NCBI GenBank assembly: GCA_017460065.1
Contig: JAFUBT010000006.1
Location: 1 to 64,000, forward strand
Source of the DNA: Candidatus Saccharimonadota bacterium
GTDB lineage: Bacteria; Patescibacteriota; Saccharimonadia; Saccharimonadales; Saccharimonadaceae
Direction of reading: 5' to 3'
Length of the DNA: 64,000 nucleotides
The notes beneath the pieces were generated by a model. The model saw only the letters and a list, made by a program, of their open reading frames with translations. It was not told where the DNA came from and did not search any database. A program made the position numbers and the translations under genes. Of this stretch, positions 46,037-55,531 are shown in pieces; the stretch's first letter is position 1, and every line of letters begins with the position of its first letter.

Positions 46037-47614
46037 CTAGTGCTCGACGATAATGCTCGGCAACCAATCGGGGTCGGGGTCTTGGCCGAGTAAGGTCGTA
46101 ATGGTTGCAGCGAGGTTGGCGAGGCCAAAATCGCCGTCGGCCAGATGATAATGTTGCGCATTATCGGTGTCATCCACAAAGATACAGGGGACGCGATTAG
46201 TCGTGTGAGAAGTTTTGGGCTTGCCGTCGGCGTCGGCGAGTTCTTCGGCATTGCCGTGATCGGCGGTAATAATCGTGATGCCGCCTGCTTGGCGTACTGC
46301 TTCGACAATCCGCTTAATTGACAGGTCAATCGCTTCGAGCGCCACAATGGTTGGCTCCATTTCGGCGAAATGCCCTACCATGTCACCTCCGGGATAATTA
46401 ATGCGCAGAAACCGATATTGACCACTCTCGATAGCGGTGATGAGCTTGTCGGTAATCTCGGCGCTCTTCATCCACGGGCGTGTATTAAATGGCTCCAGGT
46501 AGGATTGAACTTCCTCCTCGACTTCGCCGGCTGGTATGTCATGGCTATTACCGTTGAAATAGTAGGTGATGTGACCGAATTTGACCGTCTCCGAGATGGC
46601 ATACTGCCGAATGCCGCGCTCCGACAGGTGCTGGCTCAGCGTATGGCGAAAAACTGGCGTCGGCACTAAAGTATGCTCGGGGACGTGCGTGTCTTCGTTA
46701 TATTCGGTCATACCCACAAAATACACGTCTGGACGTTGGCCGCGGTCGAAGTACGGAAAATCATTATAAGTAAAAGCCATGGCCATTTCAATCGCGCGAT
46801 CGGCGCGGAAATCTATATAGATACAAGCATCGCCGTCTTTGATTTTACCGATAGCCTCCCCGTTTTCTGCTACTACAAAAGGCGGCATATATTGGTCCTG
46901 CAAATCTGGGATTTCACGACGATAGGTTTCGATGGCCTCGGTGGCACTAGTAAACTGTCGCCCTTGCCCCCAGACGTGGGTCTGCCAGCCCTTTTCAACC
47001 ATCCCCCAATCATTTTCATATCGATCTGCCGTGATAACCATGCGCCCACCACCAGAAGCAATCCGAAAATCCGGGCCACCCAGTTCATGCACAAAATGCT
47101 CAATACGCTGGATGTATTTTGGTTCACTCTGCGGCCCCACATCACGGCCGTCAATCAGAGCGTGAATCCGAGCGTGCTCGATACCGTCGAACTGAGCACG
47201 CGCCAGCATGACTTCAAGGTGAGAGATGTTCGAATGTACGTTTCCGTCGCTGAAAATCCCCATAAAATGCAGCGTGCCGTGATTAGCGCGGAGTCGCGCA
47301 ACGATGTCTTGCCAAGACGAAGTATCGAAAATCTTTCCGCTGCGAACGGCCTCGTCAACAGCAGCACTACGCTGCAGGACGATTTCGCCTGCTCCCATGG
47401 CGTTGTGACCAACTTCACTGTTGCCCATATCGTTTGCGGGCACACCGACATAGCGGCCGGCTGCCCCCAGTTGGGCGCAAGGATAAGCTTCCATAAGGCG
47501 ATTAAGGGTTTCTAGTCGGGCTTGTCTGACGGCATTGTGGGCGGTATTGTCGGATAAACCAACGCCGTCCATCACGACCAAGACGACTGGCCCACCAAAG
47601 TTTATCTTGCTCAT
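46037..47614 (-). CDS. gpmI: 2,3-bisphosphoglycerate-independent phosphoglycerate mutase
   Basis: 525 residues. The alkaline-phosphatase-like fold has 'VVMDGVGLSDNT' and the catalytic Ser in 'DMGNSEVGHNAMGAG'; 'IITADHGNAEEL' supplies Mn2+ ligands near the C-terminus. It interconverts 3- and 2-phosphoglycerate in glycolysis, feeding pyruvate to the lactate dehydrogenase at 13.4 kb. A TGC-TAAAAT box ends 7 bases before the ATG. Confidence 0.96.
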   Translation of the reverse strand: MSKINFGGPVVLVVMDGVGLSDNTAHNAVRQARLETLNRLMEAYPCAQLGAAGRYVGVPANDMGNSEVGHNAMGAGEIVLQRSAAVDEAVRSGKIFDTSSWQDIVARLRANHGTLHFMGIFSDGNVHSNISHLEVMLARAQFDGIEHARIHALIDGRDVGPQSEPKYIQRIEHFVHELGGPDFRIASGGGRMVITADRYENDWGMVEKGWQTHVWGQGRQFTSATEAIETYRREIPDLQDQYMPPFVVAENGEAIGKIKDGDACIYIDFRADRAIEMAMAFTYNDFPYFDRGQRPDVYFVGMTEYNEDTHVPEHTLVPTPVFRHTLSQHLSERGIRQYAISETVKFGHITYYFNGNSHDIPAGEVEEEVQSYLEPFNTRPWMKSAEITDKLITAIESGQYRFLRINYPGGDMVGHFAEMEPTIVALEAIDLSIKRIVEAVRQAGGITIITADHGNAEELADADGKPKTSHTTNRVPCIFVDDTDNAQHYHLADGDFGLANLAATITTLLGQDPDPDWLPSIIVEH

Positions 47615-47621
47615 GTTTTAT

Positions 47622-47630
47622 ATTTTAGCA
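47622..47630 (-). promoter_or_regulatory. Extended -10 promoter of gpmI, leaderless
   Basis: Minus-strand TGC-TAAAAT, 7 bases to the ATG. Confidence 0.6.
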
Positions 47631-47667
47631 TAAATTGGGGTTTGAGCGGATGATGCCCCTGCCAACA

Positions 47668-47696
47668 TTGACTTTTTCTATCATTTGTGCTATAAT
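47668..47696 (+). promoter_or_regulatory. Strong promoter of tsaC, near-leaderless
   Basis: -35 TTGACT (47668-47673), 17-bp spacer ending in TGC, -10 TATAAT (47691-47696), then 9 bases to the ATG. Leader about 2-3 nt. Confidence 0.8.
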
Positions 47697-47705
47697 AAGG
47701 TGGTT

Positions 47706-48296
47706 ATGCGGGTCGTGAGTCGTAAAAACCTAGCACAAGCCAAAGATACCTTGAAAAAAGGCGGCATTTTGGGCGTACCAACCGAAACAGTTTATGGCCT
47801 CGCCGTCAAGTCTGACAACACCGAAGCAATCAAGAAGTTATTGACGCTGAAAGACCGCCCCGTCGGCGGCGACAAGGTATTAACCATGATGCTGCCTAGC
47901 GTAAAGGAAATAGCTAATTACGCCGATATCAACTTCCGCCAGCTGACGGTGGCACGCCACTATTTCCCTGGCGAGCTAACTCTATTGCTACCGAAGAAGA
48001 AAACCTTTAAACACCCCTATTTTGATCATTTCGACACAATCGGCATCCGAATTCCGGCGCACGATTATATGCTCAAACTCCTCCAAGAAACTGGCCCACT
48101 GCTCGTCACTAGCGCCAACCCGCGCGGCGAAGCACCCTGCCTGGACCATCAGGAACTCAAACAGCGACTACGCGACGTCGATGCCGTGGTATCTGGCAAA
48201 TCCGAAGGACGCCTACCGTCAACCATTATCGACTGGTCAGAAACGAGCCCACGAGTCGTACGTCAAGGCGGCCTCTTGATCGTACGCTACGCCTAG
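47706..48296 (+). CDS. tsaC: Threonylcarbamoyl-AMP synthase (Sua5/YrdC family)
   Basis: 196 residues. 'GGILGVPTETVYGLAVKS' and 'GPLLVTSANPRGEAPC' define the YrdC fold; 'STIIDWSETSPRVVRQG' ends it. The enzyme makes threonylcarbamoyl-AMP from threonine, bicarbonate and ATP, the first step of the t6A37 tRNA modification. The open frame extends a few codons upstream, but the promoter position fixes the ATG at 47706. Confidence 0.93.
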   Translation: MRVVSRKNLAQAKDTLKKGGILGVPTETVYGLAVKSDNTEAIKKLLTLKDRPVGGDKVLTMMLPSVKEIANYADINFRQLTVARHYFPGELTLLLPKKKTFKHPYFDHFDTIGIRIPAHDYMLKLLQETGPLLVTSANPRGEAPCLDHQELKQRLRDVDAVVSGKSEGRLPSTIIDWSETSPRVVRQGGLLIVRYA

Positions 48297-48312
48297 AGGA
48301 AGATTCGAGATA

Positions 48313-48345
48313 CTAAAAAACCGGAAAGATTCCGGTTTTTTAGTG
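48313..48345. terminator. Bidirectional terminator
   Basis: ACTAAAAAACCGGA and TCCGGTTTTTTAGT form a perfect 14-bp stem with a 5-nt loop. It ends tsaC; leftward it lies about 160 bp beyond the PstS-like gene. Confidence 0.93.
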
Positions 48346-48504
48346 CTGTTACGCGCCCACCCTGGGGCACAATTTTTTGTTTTAATCCGCGGTTTATTTT
48401 TGTTTTCAGTCTCCACACTTTCCACATTTTCCAGTGGAACCCCGTGAAGCGTACCAGCTGATTAAATTAAAGCAAATTTAAGCTTGAGCGTCAAGTACGG
48501 GCTT

Positions 48505-49608
48505 TTATTCGTCGATGGAGTTGGTTGCGACAATAGGCTCAATATATCCCCCCTGATAGCTGCGATAGCTTATCAACGCTTCGCTGAAAGCGGCGGCGGC
48601 CGATTCTTGCACGTTACTCCGTGAGTACAAGGCATATTGTTGACTGAGTGGGTAACTTGCGTCGCCAATCGTATCGACACTGGGCATCACGTCGTCAAGC
48701 GCGAGGATTTTGATGGTGTTCATCTGGTCAGCCGTAAGACGCGAATAAGCCACAACTGCAATAGCGCTAGAATCACTCGCTACAGACTCAATTACGTCAT
48801 CCGACAGCGTGGCGGTAAGTTCTGTGCCGTCCAGCTGTAGCGCGGCAAAGACATCTAGGTTCGTCTGTCGTTCGGTGCTAGCGTAAACCGTCAGAGCCTG
48901 TTCTGCCGTGGCTGAGGCTACCTCAGTAGCCGGCCAATTCTGCAAGGCGCCAGAGTAGATTTCCTTCAGTTGCGCCAAGCTGAGACCGTCAAGCGAGTTC
49001 TCTTGGTTCGCAATCACCACAAAAGCGTCGTTCAAGAACGGCGTCACGCTGATTTGTGTGGCTTGTTCTGCCGACAAATCCTGTTGTTTGGCGAGAAGCA
49101 AATCATAGCGACCAGAAGTCAACTCAGTTAGAGCCTGAACGCTATCGGAAATTTCGGTACTGTTAAGTTTTTCGAAGTTCGTAATCTGACTAGTGATAAG
49201 CTCGTACTTAGTTTGCAAGATTTGGTCGACGGCGATTTTGACCTCGTCTTTGTACTGAACGAGCGGGATATCGGCTTGGCGGCCTTCCTTATTATAAAAT
49301 TCAAGAAAATAGAGACCGGCACCCATAGCAGCTGCTAGCAGGAGCACAATGACGAGTGCGATAATAAAGGGACGGCGATGCTTCTTTTCCATGCTTTTTC
49401 CGTCATCGATCAAGGTTTGGTTGACAATTGGCGTCAATTCGTCGAGCTTGGCGCGCTCTTCGGCCGCTTTGCGTTCGGCTAACTCCTCTGGACTGGGACC
49501 GGTCGGCGCAGCGACGATGTTCGGGCTGCGCTGAATATTACGCTGCTCCAACGATGCGCTACTGGGGTCTCCTTGCGGAGCCTCTGGTTTTGATTGGTCT
49601 GATTCCAT
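48505..49608 (-). CDS. Membrane-anchored PstS-like substrate-binding protein
   Basis: 367 residues. A cytoplasmic, charged N-terminal region (1-77), one membrane helix (about 79-103) and an extracytoplasmic type II periplasmic-binding-like domain. 'GLSLAQLKEIYSGALQNWPA' is the hallmark loop of PstS-type phosphate-binding proteins, but no signal peptide or lipobox is present and no transporter genes lie beside it. The ligand is uncertain. GGAG precedes the ATG and TGC-TATACT lies about 50 bases upstream. Confidence 0.78.
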   Translation of the reverse strand: MESDQSKPEAPQGDPSSASLEQRNIQRSPNIVAAPTGPSPEELAERKAAEERAKLDELTPIVNQTLIDDGKSMEKKHRRPFIIALVIVLLLAAAMGAGLYFLEFYNKEGRQADIPLVQYKDEVKIAVDQILQTKYELITSQITNFEKLNSTEISDSVQALTELTSGRYDLLLAKQQDLSAEQATQISVTPFLNDAFVVIANQENSLDGLSLAQLKEIYSGALQNWPATEVASATAEQALTVYASTERQTNLDVFAALQLDGTELTATLSDDVIESVASDSSAIAVVAYSRLTADQMNTIKILALDDVMPSVDTIGDASYPLSQQYALYSRSNVQESAAAAFSEALISYRSYQGGYIEPIVATNSIDE

Positions 49609-49676
49609 GCCTAGTTTCTCCGTTTTCTAAAAACACAAAAATATTTATTTTAGTATAGCACTAAAATGCTTGCGTT

Positions 49677-50837
49677 TTAAGCCTCTCGGTCAACCGAATC
49701 CACCTCGTCAGACTGTTCGAGCAGGATAATTGTATTGCGCTCGCCTTTCTGATAACGCTCATGGCGTGGCCGACTCTTCGCGGCAGTTGACGGTAAGCTA
49801 ATCACTGGGATATCCGATACGGACGTCTCATCTTCCGCGGCAGCAAGACCTGCTTGTGCCATGTCGATAACTTGCTTTAGCGCGCGCAGCAGCTCCGTCA
49901 AACCTTGGCGAGCGAGACTAGAAATCACCATAATTTGCACCGTAGGGTTACGCCGTAAGATGGCTTCGCGTTGCATTTCAATAATTTCTGCGTCGAGCCC
50001 CTCGGTTTTAGTGAGAGCAACAATTTCAGGGCGACCAGCCAGTTCGGCGGAATATTTTTCCAGTTCCTGCCGAACGTCGGCGTAGGCCTGCCCAGCATCA
50101 TCACTGTAAGCATCTACGAGGTGTAGGAGAACTTTTGTGCGTTCGACGTGCCGCAGGAATTGATCGCCTAAACCTTTACCCTCTGATGCACCTTCAATTA
50201 GGCCTGGGATATCAGCAATTAAAATACTCGCTTGGTCGATTTTCGCAACGCCGAGATTGGGGCGTAAAGTCGTAAACGGATAGTCGGCGATTTCGGGCCG
50301 AGCGTTACTAACGACCGACAGAAAAGTTGATTTACCAGCGTTCGGAAAGCCCACTAATCCTACGTCGGCAATTAGCTTTAACTCGAGCTCGGCGTCGAAT
50401 TCTTCGCCAGGGTTACCGAGCTCGGCAATCTTAGGAACTTGGCGCGTGGAAGAGCGAAAGTGCCAGTTACCATAACCGCCGTCGCCGCCATGTGCGACGA
50501 TTGCCCGTTCGCCGTCATGCGTGAGGTCGGCCACTACGACGCCATCACGTTTAACGACGGTGCCGACCGGCACTTCTACCAATAAATCGCCGCCGGACTT
50601 ACCCGAGCTGCGCTGCCCTGCTCCAGCTTTGCCATCTTCGGCAATCAGGCGCGGCTGAAAACGAAAATCAATCAAGGTGTCACAATCTTTACTCGCAACA
50701 AAAACCACATCACCGCCCTTACCGCCGTCACCGCCATCTGGACCGCCTTTGGGGACGTAGATTTCGTGGCGAAAGGACACGGCACCGTTGCCGCCCTTAC
50801 CGGCCTTAATGTGAACTTTTGCTGTATCGACAAACAT
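49677..50837 (-). CDS. obg: GTPase Obg (CgtA)
   Basis: 386 residues. The glycine-rich Obg domain (1-155) is followed by a G domain with G1 'GFPNAGKST', G2 'YPFTTLRPNLG' and G3 'DIPGLIEGA'. The G4 motif, usually NKxD, reads T276-K-T-E279, and G5 is 'ISSLARQG'. The C-terminal tail is short and Ser/Arg-rich. Obg GTPases assist 50S assembly and link to stress signalling. TGG-TATAAT ends 6 bases before the ATG, a leaderless layout. Confidence 0.95.
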   Translation of the reverse strand: MFVDTAKVHIKAGKGGNGAVSFRHEIYVPKGGPDGGDGGKGGDVVFVASKDCDTLIDFRFQPRLIAEDGKAGAGQRSSGKSGGDLLVEVPVGTVVKRDGVVVADLTHDGERAIVAHGGDGGYGNWHFRSSTRQVPKIAELGNPGEEFDAELELKLIADVGLVGFPNAGKSTFLSVVSNARPEIADYPFTTLRPNLGVAKIDQASILIADIPGLIEGASEGKGLGDQFLRHVERTKVLLHLVDAYSDDAGQAYADVRQELEKYSAELAGRPEIVALTKTEGLDAEIIEMQREAILRRNPTVQIMVISSLARQGLTELLRALKQVIDMAQAGLAAAEDETSVSDIPVISLPSTAAKSRPRHERYQKGERNTIILLEQSDEVDSVDREA

Positions 50838-50843
50838 AGCTAT

Positions 50844-50852
50844 ATTATACCA
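50844..50852 (-). promoter_or_regulatory. Extended -10 promoter of obg, leaderless
   Basis: Minus-strand TGG-TATAAT, 6 bases to the ATG. Confidence 0.65.
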
Positions 50853-50890
50853 TATTTTGCGCCAAAAATCTACCAGAACCTCCTGGGAAC

Positions 50891-52060
50891 TTATTTGTGT
50901 TGATAGATGTAGTTGTATTGCAGAGCGTCCGACCAGTTAATTGTCGACTGATAAACGTGGTTGAATTTACCATTGGGGCCAGCGTAGTTCATCTCTTGGA
51001 TCGTGATATGATCGCCCTGTGCCACACCGACAACCACTGCTACGTGGCCATAGTAGCCAGAAGTAGACTGCATAACGGCGCCATAAGCCGGTGTACGGCC
51101 GGTATAATAACTACCGCCCATAGTAGAAATCCAGTTGCGAGCATTGCCAATCGTGCCGGTCGGCAACCAATATTCGCTGCCCATATTATTGCGCCGCCAG
51201 TACCAAGCGAACCAAGTACAGTTACCAAAGGCGCCGGGGTTATTCTGCCATTTGGTGGAATAGTACATATTGCTCCAATAGCTGTAACTGCCAACCTCGA
51301 TCATATTATGGCGAACGCCAGCGTCATACACGTAGCTATAGGTACGGCTATAACCAGATGACGGGCGTGCCGTTGGTACGGTATATTCTGGGCGCTCGCG
51401 TTCGGGGACAGTTGCGCCAGGCAAAATTAACACCTGATCAACGGCAATCCCCTTGTTTTCGAGGTTATTGTAGGCAATAATTTGCTCTTCATTAGAAGAG
51501 TATTTTTCGGCCAAGTTAGCCGCCGTATCGCCAGCCTTAGCCTTGTAAGCAATACCATTGATGACCGGCACCAGCAGAACATTACCAGGGGCAACAGCCT
51601 CGTTTTTCATGCCGTTACTCCAGCGAATTTGGTCCTTCGTGGCTTTGGAATTATATTGCGCAATGATTGTGTCGAGATTTTCGCCATCGGCCACGGTGTG
51701 CGACTTCACCTTGTCGAGGTCGAGGTTTGAGGTGTCAATAATCGTCGGTTTTTCAACGATAGTCGAGCTGGACGAGCTGGCTGTACCAGTACTTTCGTAA
51801 ATCGAGTTAATCGTAACGTAGTTTTCGCTAATTGAAGAGGTGGACGGCAAATCGACGGTATTGGCGATATTCGCGACCGTATACGATTCGGACAGTTGGT
51901 CAGAGGTGACAGTAAAATTGAGGTCGTCAAAATTAGCCGCAATTGGTTTCACACTGTTGTCATTTTGGCTACGTGACCCGAAGATCATCAAGGCCAAAGC
52001 TAATACAAAAACAGAGGCGTACGGCAATATTTTGGTGAATAGAATTTGAAATCTCTTCAT
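50891..52060 (-). CDS. LysM-CHAP peptidoglycan hydrolase
   Basis: 389 residues. An N-terminal anchor or signal segment (about 10-28), a Ser/Thr-rich linker, two LysM repeats ('HTVADGENLDTIIAQYNSKA' and 'YKAKAGDTAANLAEKYSSNE') and a C-terminal CHAP domain with Cys in 'FGNCTWFAWYW' and His in 'GHVAVVVGV'. Such enzymes cut peptide stems or crossbridges in peptidoglycan, for division or, in an episymbiont, perhaps at the host wall (inference). It lies immediately downstream of the mltG-ruvX group on the same strand. Confidence 0.92.
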   Translation of the reverse strand: MKRFQILFTKILPYASVFVLALALMIFGSRSQNDNSVKPIAANFDDLNFTVTSDQLSESYTVANIANTVDLPSTSSISENYVTINSIYESTGTASSSSSTIVEKPTIIDTSNLDLDKVKSHTVADGENLDTIIAQYNSKATKDQIRWSNGMKNEAVAPGNVLLVPVINGIAYKAKAGDTAANLAEKYSSNEEQIIAYNNLENKGIAVDQVLILPGATVPERERPEYTVPTARPSSGYSRTYSYVYDAGVRHNMIEVGSYSYWSNMYYSTKWQNNPGAFGNCTWFAWYWRRNNMGSEYWLPTGTIGNARNWISTMGGSYYTGRTPAYGAVMQSTSGYYGHVAVVVGVAQGDHITIQEMNYAGPNGKFNHVYQSTINWSDALQYNYIYQHK

Positions 52061-52165
52061 AGGGTAATTGCACCGCGCCCACCGCGATGTGGATTTTCCC
52101 GGAAAGGCGCCAAAATGGCTATGCTTTTCCTAAAAATCCATCTAATTATACCATATTTCGCGTTT

Positions 52166-53242
52166 TTACAAAATACCACAGAGCTTGGGGCAGTGACGCT
52201 TATTCGCTTCGTGCTCGGCCTCTGTTTTGGCGTAATACATCGCACCATCATCGCCCGTGAGAAAATAGTAGTAGCCCTGATATGCCTGATCTGGATGGGC
52301 GACGGCCTTCAGAGCGCTTAGACCGGGATTATTTACGGGATTGGGCGGCAGCCCCGTACAGCGACGCGAATGCCACGGGCACGGCGTAGTATTCAAATAG
52401 GACATATCGCGCTTGTCGCGGTTGGGATTGTGCTGGTCAGCGTAATAGCCGATGACGATGTCTGAGCCGAGCGGGATATTGTTGGCAAGGCGATTGTAGA
52501 ACACTTGCGCCACTTTGGGCATGTCGCCGCTCAATGAGCCAGCCTCGCCCTGGACAATAGAAGACAGGACAATCCCCTGATATAGGCTCAACCCCTGGTT
52601 GCGGAAGGCCTCTTCGAGTTGATTCGCCTGAATATCGGCGTACATCTTATCAAAAGTGGCGGTCAGAATGTCACTGACCGTGGCACCAACGTAAAATTCA
52701 TAAGTGTCACCATAAATAAAGCCCTCCAGAGTAGTCACGTCGGCTGGGCGGCTTGCCAAGAGAACGTGATCGTATTGTTTTGTGAATGCGGCATTAATCT
52801 CGTCCTCACTGTAGCCGACACGCTGGAGCCGCTCACGCGCGGCCGCTAAACTACCCCCCGGCAAAAACGTCAGCCGAAACACCTTAGCGTCGGCGCCTTT
52901 ATTGAGTTGCTCAATAATTTGAGCAACCGACATATCTCCAGAAAAATAGTAGCTACCGGCCTTAAGATTTTTGTCTTTGGCTTCAAGCCGATGATAAATA
53001 CGGAAGGCTAATGCATTGCGGATTAAGCCCTTGTCTTCGAGGTTTTGAGCAATTTGCGCAGTAGTAGAGCCTTCCGAGACGGCAAATTCCTGCGTTGCGT
53101 TATCGAGCGTACTGACGGGGCGCAAATTAAGCTGGTACCAAACCACAGAAGAGCCCGCAAGCGCCAAAAGCGCCAGCAAAACGATGCCGCCGATGATTTT
53201 CGCTACGCGAGGTTTTTTGGTACGTTTTGGCTTATTTTCCAT
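52166..53242 (-). CDS. mltG: Endolytic murein transglycosylase MltG
   Basis: 358 residues. A basic N-terminus and one membrane helix (about 14-35), a LysM-like region and the YceG domain with 'VLSSIVQGEAGSLSGDMPKV', whose Glu is catalytic, and 'VFYNRLANNIPLGSDIV'. MltG cuts nascent glycan strands and sets their length, working with class A PBPs such as the one at 9.8 kb. The C-terminus contains four extra cysteines. AGGAGC precedes the ATG, which overlaps the ruvX end by 11 bases. Confidence 0.93.
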   Translation of the reverse strand: MENKPKRTKKPRVAKIIGGIVLLALLALAGSSVVWYQLNLRPVSTLDNATQEFAVSEGSTTAQIAQNLEDKGLIRNALAFRIYHRLEAKDKNLKAGSYYFSGDMSVAQIIEQLNKGADAKVFRLTFLPGGSLAAARERLQRVGYSEDEINAAFTKQYDHVLLASRPADVTTLEGFIYGDTYEFYVGATVSDILTATFDKMYADIQANQLEEAFRNQGLSLYQGIVLSSIVQGEAGSLSGDMPKVAQVFYNRLANNIPLGSDIVIGYYADQHNPNRDKRDMSYLNTTPCPWHSRRCTGLPPNPVNNPGLSALKAVAHPDQAYQGYYYFLTGDDGAMYYAKTEAEHEANKRHCPKLCGIL

Positions 53243-53696
53243 GTTCTGCTCCTTTCGTGATTGATTCTAGCTGTTCGAGGTCACTCCGTTCGAGAAAATC
53301 TTGTAAGATGAGGCTGGCGGCTTCGCTGTCGAGCTTGCCGCTAGCGCGCTCTTGGCGATTCACGCCGCCAAGATGTTCTGCTGCAACAACCGAGGTGTAA
53401 GATTCGTCCTGAAAAACTACCGGTAAGTCAAAGTGCTCATGCTTGACAAAATACTCTTTAAGTGCTATAATGAAACTCCGCACCGCCGCGGTTTGGCGGG
53501 TTTCTTCGCCACTGTTATTACGTGGTAAACCAGATACAATCAAGTCTGCCCGTTCGAGACGGAATTGCTTAGCAATCTGCGAGAATTCATTGCCATCCAC
53601 TAAAATAGCCGCTCGCGGCACCGCAATGCGCACTGCAGTATCAGCAAAAGCTAGCCCAATCCGTTTTGCACCGACGTCTAAGGCTAAAACTCGCAT
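53232..53696 (-). CDS. ruvX: Holliday junction resolvase-like protein RuvX (YqgF)
   Basis: 154 residues. The RNase H-like fold starts with 'LALDVGAKRIGLAFAD' (catalytic Asp), continues 'LIVSGLPRNNSGEETRQ' and ends with 'LDSEAASLILQDFLE'. The family processes pre-16S rRNA 5' ends and may act on junction DNA. It overlaps the preceding gene's stop by one base and mltG's start by 11. Confidence 0.93.
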   Translation of the reverse strand: MRVLALDVGAKRIGLAFADTAVRIAVPRAAILVDGNEFSQIAKQFRLERADLIVSGLPRNNSGEETRQTAAVRSFIIALKEYFVKHEHFDLPVVFQDESYTSVVAAEHLGGVNRQERASGKLDSEAASLILQDFLERSDLEQLESITKGAEHGK

Positions 53697-55459
53697 TATT
53701 CCTCGGCAGCGTTGATTTCGATGGTTACTTTGTTGGCGTCGTTAGGTACGCTACTTACCCAGAAGTACGACGGTTTGAGCTCAACTTTAGAAACGCCCTT
53801 GATAGACTTAATCATAGTTTGGACCTCGCCCAACTTGCGGCCAAGAGATTTTTCGAGAACGATTTCTTCGCTAATCTTGGGACCGGTCTTGACAGTGGCC
53901 TTGATTTTGCCACTATGCACCCCGTTGCCGGCGTCCTTGAAGCCATCAACGAATGCGTTATCGATGCCAGTATCATGAATCATCTGCGTGTCGTCGCCCA
54001 GCATAGTCTCCTCGGCGATTTTCGTAATATACCGCTCGACGTCGTCTTTACGTACGGCGAAAATAGTGTATTTGATTTCTTTGACGATTTGCGGCGTCAC
54101 ACCGTCGCCAACCTCTTCGTTGACGGCCGGTGAAGTACTGACTTTGCTGTCGCCAGAATTAAAGCTACTCGAAATCAGAACATAATCGTCGCCAAACTCC
54201 TGCGTGAGTTCATCACGCGCTTCGTTGTCGATGCTCATGTCGAGGCTAGCTTCAGCCTCCGAAAGATCGTTGGCCGAGACGATTTTGACGACTTTGCTCG
54301 TGCCACCCACCATCGCAGAGCTTGAAGTGACCGACACGGCGCCTGCGCCAGAGGTCCACCCGGATGTGGTAGCGCCACGATTGTATTTTTCGCCATTCTC
54401 GGCTGCAACCACAGAGATAGTCGCCGTCGCATCGCTGGCAAGGTTACAGCTAATTGAGGACGAGACGATCTTACAATTTTTCGTCGCGTCACCAACATTA
54501 TCGCGAGTAATTTTGATCGTAGCGGCATTGGAGCTAATATATTTGAGGCCATTATAAGTGAAACTTGTGCCACTAGGTACGGTGATGGTCTTATTGAAAC
54601 TCAGACCGTCGAAACTGACCGGTGAATTGACCTTAACAGTCACTGTGCCGGTGGCTTTTTCGCCTTTGTCGATGCTGCCGGTGGCTTGGAACTCGCCCTT
54701 AGTGCTCTTTGTGACGCTCTTGCTTTCGACGTAGAGAATACCCTTGTCGATGTCCTCATTTTCTTCAACCTCAGTGAAGTCAACTTTTTCGGCGAAGGAA
54801 ACGGGCGTAGTATTCATGCTAACGACGATTTTCACGGCTGGAGCGAAAACTAGGGCCCAGACCAGGAAGATAATTAGCGCTACACCGCCCACAACACCGG
54901 CAATAATCAGTTTTTGATACTTCTTAAAATTAGGGACCTTACTAGCGGTTTTTTTGCGCGTGGGTTTTTCTTCTTCGATAATGTCGTCATCCTCTGCAGG
55001 AGTCTTTTTGGCGGTAGCAGCCTTCGTGGTTTTTTTGGCGGCAGCGGCTTTGGCTTCCCTAGGTCTTGCACTAGCCTCTTCGTCGCTTTTGACTTCAATT
55101 TTCTTGGCGCCAGTTTCGGCATCTGACTCGGCTTCGATGACGGGATTATCGTCCGCTTCGCCAAACTCGACCGCATCGTCTAGCTGCGGTACGCGCGGTT
55201 TGCTCTGTAAGGTTTTAGCAACAGGGATATTTGCTGTGCCGGCGAGACGCGTAAGTGATTCGTCGGAGCTGACTAATACGACGGATTTTTCTGCCTTAGT
55301 GGCGGTTTTGGTGATCAATTTAAAATTAACAGCACTGTGGAGGACGCCAGCTTTTTTTGGTGGCACAAGTGCGACGATTTTATTTTTGGCATTTTTGATT
55401 TTCGCGAGGATATCAGTGATATCGTCTTCGGCCTCAATATAAATGACGTCTTTATTCAT
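53696..55459 (-). CDS. Large single-pass protein, baseplate J-like extracellular part
   Basis: 587 residues. The N-terminal cytoplasmic part (1-175) includes a small domain and a K/A/T-rich linker; one membrane helix (about 183-210) exports a large beta-rich region (211-587). 'KATGTVTVKVNSPVSF' and 'KTITVPSGTSFTYNGLKY' resemble the baseplate J/gp47-like fold seen in anchored proteins of related genomes. Two cysteines sit close together in the outer part. Function unknown; surface or envelope role inferred. TATAAT ends 7 bases before the ATG. Confidence 0.75.
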   Translation of the reverse strand: MNKDVIYIEAEDDITDILAKIKNAKNKIVALVPPKKAGVLHSAVNFKLITKTATKAEKSVVLVSSDESLTRLAGTANIPVAKTLQSKPRVPQLDDAVEFGEADDNPVIEAESDAETGAKKIEVKSDEEASARPREAKAAAAKKTTKAATAKKTPAEDDDIIEEEKPTRKKTASKVPNFKKYQKLIIAGVVGGVALIIFLVWALVFAPAVKIVVSMNTTPVSFAEKVDFTEVEENEDIDKGILYVESKSVTKSTKGEFQATGSIDKGEKATGTVTVKVNSPVSFDGLSFNKTITVPSGTSFTYNGLKYISSNAATIKITRDNVGDATKNCKIVSSSISCNLASDATATISVVAAENGEKYNRGATTSGWTSGAGAVSVTSSSAMVGGTSKVVKIVSANDLSEAEASLDMSIDNEARDELTQEFGDDYVLISSSFNSGDSKVSTSPAVNEEVGDGVTPQIVKEIKYTIFAVRKDDVERYITKIAEETMLGDDTQMIHDTGIDNAFVDGFKDAGNGVHSGKIKATVKTGPKISEEIVLEKSLGRKLGEVQTMIKSIKGVSKVELKPSYFWVSSVPNDANKVTIEINAAEE

Positions 55460-55466
55460 AAGCTAT

Positions 55467-55472
55467 ATTATA
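55467..55472 (-). promoter_or_regulatory. -10 box of the baseplate J-like gene
   Basis: Minus-strand TATAAT, 7 bases to the ATG; divergent from the kinase promoter 41 bp away. Confidence 0.55.
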
Positions 55473-55512
55473 CAACAGTGCAGAAAAACGCACAAAAAAG
55501 CTAAAACGCTTA

Positions 55513-55521
55513 TGATAAAAT
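55513..55521 (+). promoter_or_regulatory. Extended -10 promoter of the histidine kinase
   Basis: TGA-TAAAAT, 10 bases to the ATG at 55532; leader of about 3-4 nt. Confidence 0.55.
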
Positions 55522-55531
55522 TAGCTTAGTT

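Noticed and set aside
46673-47515. 280-codon plus-strand frame within gpmI
   Set aside because: It is antisense to a clear, full-length enzyme gene and has no promoter or ribosome binding site.
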